Of a stretch of DNA of 18,144 nucleotides, positions 15,885 through 18,144 are shown piece after piece; the stretch's first letter is position 1; each line of letters starts with the position of its first letter. Origin of the DNA: an archaeon (lineage in GTDB: Archaea; Asgardarchaeota; Hermodarchaeia; Hermodarchaeales; Hermodarchaeaceae). Both the position numbers and the translations under genes were made by a program. Where the stretch lies: the NCBI GenBank assembly GCA_016550395.1, contig JABXGY010000078.1:1-18144 (forward strand), in the 5' to 3' direction. A model generated the notes under the pieces. That model did no database searches. It was not told the origin of the DNA and worked only from the letters and a program-made list of their open reading frames with translations.

Positions 15885-16862
15885 CTATGCGTCAGCTTGC
15901 TCTAAAATTTCATCTAATAGAATCTCCCTTAAACCCTTGAAATGTCGCATGGGATAGAGTACCAGAATTTCCACTTGATCAACCATAGGACCACGTTTGA
16001 TTTCATGGGCAATTCGCTCAAACATATTCATATTTTTAACAACAAAAGTACTGAAAAGAATGGGTTCCGTGGCTGAGGCATAAGAATACCAATGCTCGCG
16101 GGGGAACTTTTTTTCTAGCCATTGGACTAATTTTTTGGGTTCTACTTGATTTTCATCATATGTGATTCGTGTTACGTATGATATGTTTCCACCAGAATTC
16201 AAGTTCCAAATCGTTCGAAAATGTATAGGTTCATTATAAGCACGGTTTTCTGGGGGAATATCGTTTCGAATTACAAAGGCTCTAGTTGTACTTTTGTTTC
16301 CACCTAGCGTTTCAAGAACTCGACGGATAGTGCGTGCCGTCAACCCGGTTCGTTTTGCTAGTTCTACTATAGACATGCGAGCATCTATTCTTAATTCTCG
16401 TAAGACTTTTAGTTGGAGGGGTTTGAATTGAATTTTACCACCCTTTTCAGTTAATAGCGTGTGGATTTCAACTTGAGAAACTCCATTTAAACCTCGAAGA
16501 AACCTACTTAGATCTGCCAGACCTTGAGCTCCCACATATTCTCCGAATAGCATTATGTCGCCACTAGAGAGGAAAGCAGCACGATGGACCATTGGATTAG
16601 TCCCAATTGTATTTATGAGAACTTCATCGTCATAGGACCCATCAGTCATGATAAAAGCCACAAACATTTCAGCATTAATCATCCCGAGACTCAGCCAAAT
16701 TCCAAACCGTTTGAGAATACCAGATTTCTGAAGCTTTGTGACTCGCTTCTTGATTGCGTTAGCGCTGAGGTTAAATTGTCTTGATAATGCCTCGTACGAG
16801 ATGCGACAATTTGCATCTAATTCGTAGAAAATCCCTTTATCAATTTGGTCCACCGCAGACAC
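15885..16862 (-). CDS. Duplicated Lrp/AsnC-type transcriptional regulator
   Basis: This 325-residue protein has two Lrp-like units. The first has a winged helix-turn-helix (about 5-52; VDQIDKGIFYELDANCRISY, LSRQFNLSANAIKKRV) followed by a RAM-like alpha/beta domain (62-138). The second winged helix (about 147-192; LKVLRELRIDARMSIVELA, TGLTARTIRRVLE) is followed by a second alpha/beta domain (215-310). Normal Lrp proteins are half this size. Lrp-type regulators bind DNA as multimers and sense amino acids or other small ligands; the ligand and targets here are unknown. The start is GTG 16862; GTG 16853, three codons later, would be equally natural for the family. Its upstream region has an 8-bp inverted repeat that could serve autoregulation. 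Confidence 0.85.
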   Translation of the reverse strand: MSAVDQIDKGIFYELDANCRISYEALSRQFNLSANAIKKRVTKLQKSGILKRFGIWLSLGMINAEMFVAFIMTDGSYDDEVLINTIGTNPMVHRAAFLSSGDIMLFGEYVGAQGLADLSRFLRGLNGVSQVEIHTLLTEKGGKIQFKPLQLKVLRELRIDARMSIVELAKRTGLTARTIRRVLETLGGNKSTTRAFVIRNDIPPENRAYNEPIHFRTIWNLNSGGNISYVTRITYDENQVEPKKLVQWLEKKFPREHWYSYASATEPILFSTFVVKNMNMFERIAHEIKRGPMVDQVEILVLYPMRHFKGLREILLDEILEQADA

Positions 16863-16887
16863 CGCGTACCAGGAAGGTAATATCCCA

Positions 16888-16947
16888 TCGAGCAGGGGAA
16901 GCTAGCTAACTAATAGTTGAAGGCTATCAGTCTCAGGCTCTGCTCGA
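16888..16947. repeat. Inverted repeat upstream of the Lrp-type regulator
   Basis: TCGAGCAG at 16888-16895 and CTGCTCGA at 16940-16947 are exact inverted copies separated by 44 bases, lying 26 to 85 bases before the regulator's GTG. They could be paired operator half-sites or a leader stem. No tRNA-like fold was found in between. Confidence 0.35.
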
Positions 16948-17019
16948 CAGCGTCAAGAAAAAGAAAGTTCTTCGATTTAAGCTAAACCATAGCTGCATTC
17001 ATGTTTAGGTTTCTAATCA

Positions 17020-17439
17020 TCAAGGTGGTAACAACAGCTTAAACATTTTACGAGATGGAGGTTTTGAAAATGAACGAGACGCTGTCCAGAGACAATCATG
17101 TTTAATAACATCAAGTGTAAATCCAGATTCATGGAGTCGTAAGAGATATTGTAATAATTCAATCAATCTGGATAATGTGTGACTCAAATTATCCTTCTTA
17201 GGTTTATCTTGTGAATCATCCAAGGTTTCATCACGAGATTCTTTATGATTGGGCAACCAGACTTCCACTTCGATGGATACAGTCTTTGGATCCTTCGTTG
17301 TCCGAAGTAAAAGTATACGCAGCGAAGTAGTCTGCATAAGAGGAGTAACTGATTCACCCAATTCAGATAATAATGAAGCGTTAACGGGGGAGGTTGTGAG
17401 TTGTTGATATTTTTGCATCAGTTCTTCAAGATTCATCAT
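17020..17439 (-). CDS. Hypothetical protein, 139 residues
   Basis: The product starts MMNLEELMQKYQQL and is soluble. Its centre holds strand-like LRILLLRTT and VSIEVEVWLP. A charged low-complexity stretch follows (RDETLDDSQDKPKKD), then helical LSRLIELLQYLLRLHESG. I recognise no family. The frame could start at TTG 17463, but AAGGA lies about 6 bases before ATG 17439, and GGGAGGG is farther upstream, so the ATG is chosen (ATG 17436 is next to it). The gene is upstream of the regulator gene on the same strand, 157 bases away, and divergent from the secreted protein at 17640. Confidence 0.6.
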   Translation of the reverse strand: MMNLEELMQKYQQLTTSPVNASLLSELGESVTPLMQTTSLRILLLRTTKDPKTVSIEVEVWLPNHKESRDETLDDSQDKPKKDNLSHTLSRLIELLQYLLRLHESGFTLDVIKHDCLWTASRSFSKPPSRKMFKLLLPP

Positions 17440-17639
17440 TAATTCCTTTTTATTCCCTCCCAAGGTGAGTTATTTATTCATGGCAACCGCAGGGTTCGGA
17501 AATAATACAAAGGTCCCCGTTCTAAGGAGAAATTGTAAATCAGCTGGTTCGGTTTAATTCACTCCAAATCACATGGGTTTTTTCATGCTGATGATAAGTC
17601 TCTTATGCAAGAATTGAGTAACTACTGACATGTCCATGT

Positions 17640-18144
17640 ATGGACGGAAAAATATTGGTTAGCAAAAGACTCCATCCAATACCCAGCCTTACCATTTTCA
17701 TTTTAGTATTACTAATGCTAGCCCCAATATGTATCCAATTTTCATTTCAATTTTCGAAAACGTTGAATGGCACCTCATTATCATCTATCGAATACCATTG
17801 GAGATCTAGATTAGCACAACCAACTACCTTGGAAAACATACAGTTAGACAAGATGTGGAACCGAACCTATAGCCAATCCCAGTACGATATCGGATATGGG
17901 ATAATCGAATGTCAAGATGGGGGACTTGCGATGATTGGGGCTACCCAGCAAACAAGCATGGAAATGAGTCATCGATACAATTTATGGCTAATCCGAACAG
18001 ATGCCTCTGGAAACGTACTCTGGAACGCTAGTTATGGCCAAATAGGTTACGATGGAGGTTATGACCTCGTTGAATGTCCTGACGGTGGATTCGCTCTTCT
18101 GGGATATTCAATGAACAATCAAAGTGATGCATCTTATATCTTTG
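17640..18144 (+). CDS. Secreted beta-propeller-like repeat protein (3' end outside window)
   Basis: ATG 17640 opens a frame that runs off the right edge (168 codons seen). A signal-type helix lies at about residues 15-36 (LTIFILVLLMLAPICIQF). A repeat of about 50 residues follows: MWNRTYSQSQYDIGYGIIECQD, then GGLAMIGAT, then LWLIRTDASGNVLWNASYG, then a second copy with YDGGYDLVECPDGGFALLGYS. Each unit has W-N-x-(T/S)-Y, G-Y-x-(I/L)-(I/V)-E-C-x-D-G-G, and L-I-R-T-D-x-x-G-N. This resembles the large secreted propeller-like proteins common in Asgard archaea, but the fold is inferred. There are several N-x-S/T sites. No clear ribosome binding site precedes the ATG, so the message may be leaderless. 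Confidence 0.8.
   Translation, partial: MDGKILVSKRLHPIPSLTIFILVLLMLAPICIQFSFQFSKTLNGTSLSSIEYHWRSRLAQPTTLENIQLDKMWNRTYSQSQYDIGYGIIECQDGGLAMIGATQQTSMEMSHRYNLWLIRTDASGNVLWNASYGQIGYDGGYDLVECPDGGFALLGYSMNNQSDASYIF

Noticed and set aside
16863..17019. Possible tRNA near the regulator, suggested by the TCGAGCAG/CTGCTCGA arms
   Set aside because: There is no T-loop GTTCRA sequence, no anticodon arm and the wrong arm spacing.
1..18144. CRISPR arrays, complete insertion sequences, rRNA genes
   Set aside because: I saw no regularly spaced direct repeats, no intact transposase with terminal repeats, and no rRNA-like sequence.

Overview
The window most likely comes from an Asgard archaeon; the exact lineage cannot be settled here. 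The evidence is a Ras/Rab-like small GTPase with all G-motifs, an archaeal RadA, a tungsten aldehyde:ferredoxin oxidoreductase, a duplicated Lrp-type regulator, a secreted beta-propeller-like repeat protein of a style common in Asgard genomes, archaeal TATA/BRE-like promoters, GAGGTGAT-type ribosome binding sites, and use of GTG and TTG starts. Assignments rest on motif reading only; no database search was run.

Region 1 (1-3800). The tail of an NfeD-like membrane protein gene runs into a convergent minus-strand block. That block is read in the order: membrane-anchored solute-binding protein, strong hairpin/oligo-T terminator, presenilin/SPP-type intramembrane aspartyl protease, Ras-like GTPase. 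The solute-binding protein has the two halves of the SBP_bac_5 fold in swapped order, which looks like a circular permutation with a new signal peptide at the front and a new transmembrane anchor at the back.

Region 2 (3801-7176). A divergent promoter region leads to aldehyde:ferredoxin oxidoreductase (AOR) and then radA. The first three quarters of radA use almost exclusively C-ending codons. The last 60 or so codons switch abruptly to the AT-richer style of the neighbours.

Region 3 (7177-8929). A decayed stretch: a minus-strand gene remnant with an in-frame TGA, a small anchored surface protein that appears intact, and a methyltransferase gene broken by one frameshift and one in-frame TAA.

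Region 4 (8930-14486). A two-gene minus-strand unit (three-zinc-ribbon protein, then a DUF917 protein), a six-helix membrane protein of unknown role on the plus strand, a membrane-anchored beta-lactamase-fold serine hydrolase, and an MFS transporter.

Region 5 (14487-18144). Mostly uncharacterised genes: a 166-residue hypothetical, two tiny plus-strand ORFs of 54 codons each (the first a convincing single-helix membrane protein), the HTH-RAM-HTH-RAM regulator, another hypothetical, and the 5' part of a secreted repeat protein that runs off the window. Several genes code for envelope or surface proteins (binding protein, protease, NfeD, hydrolase, propeller protein), but no single operon ties them together.
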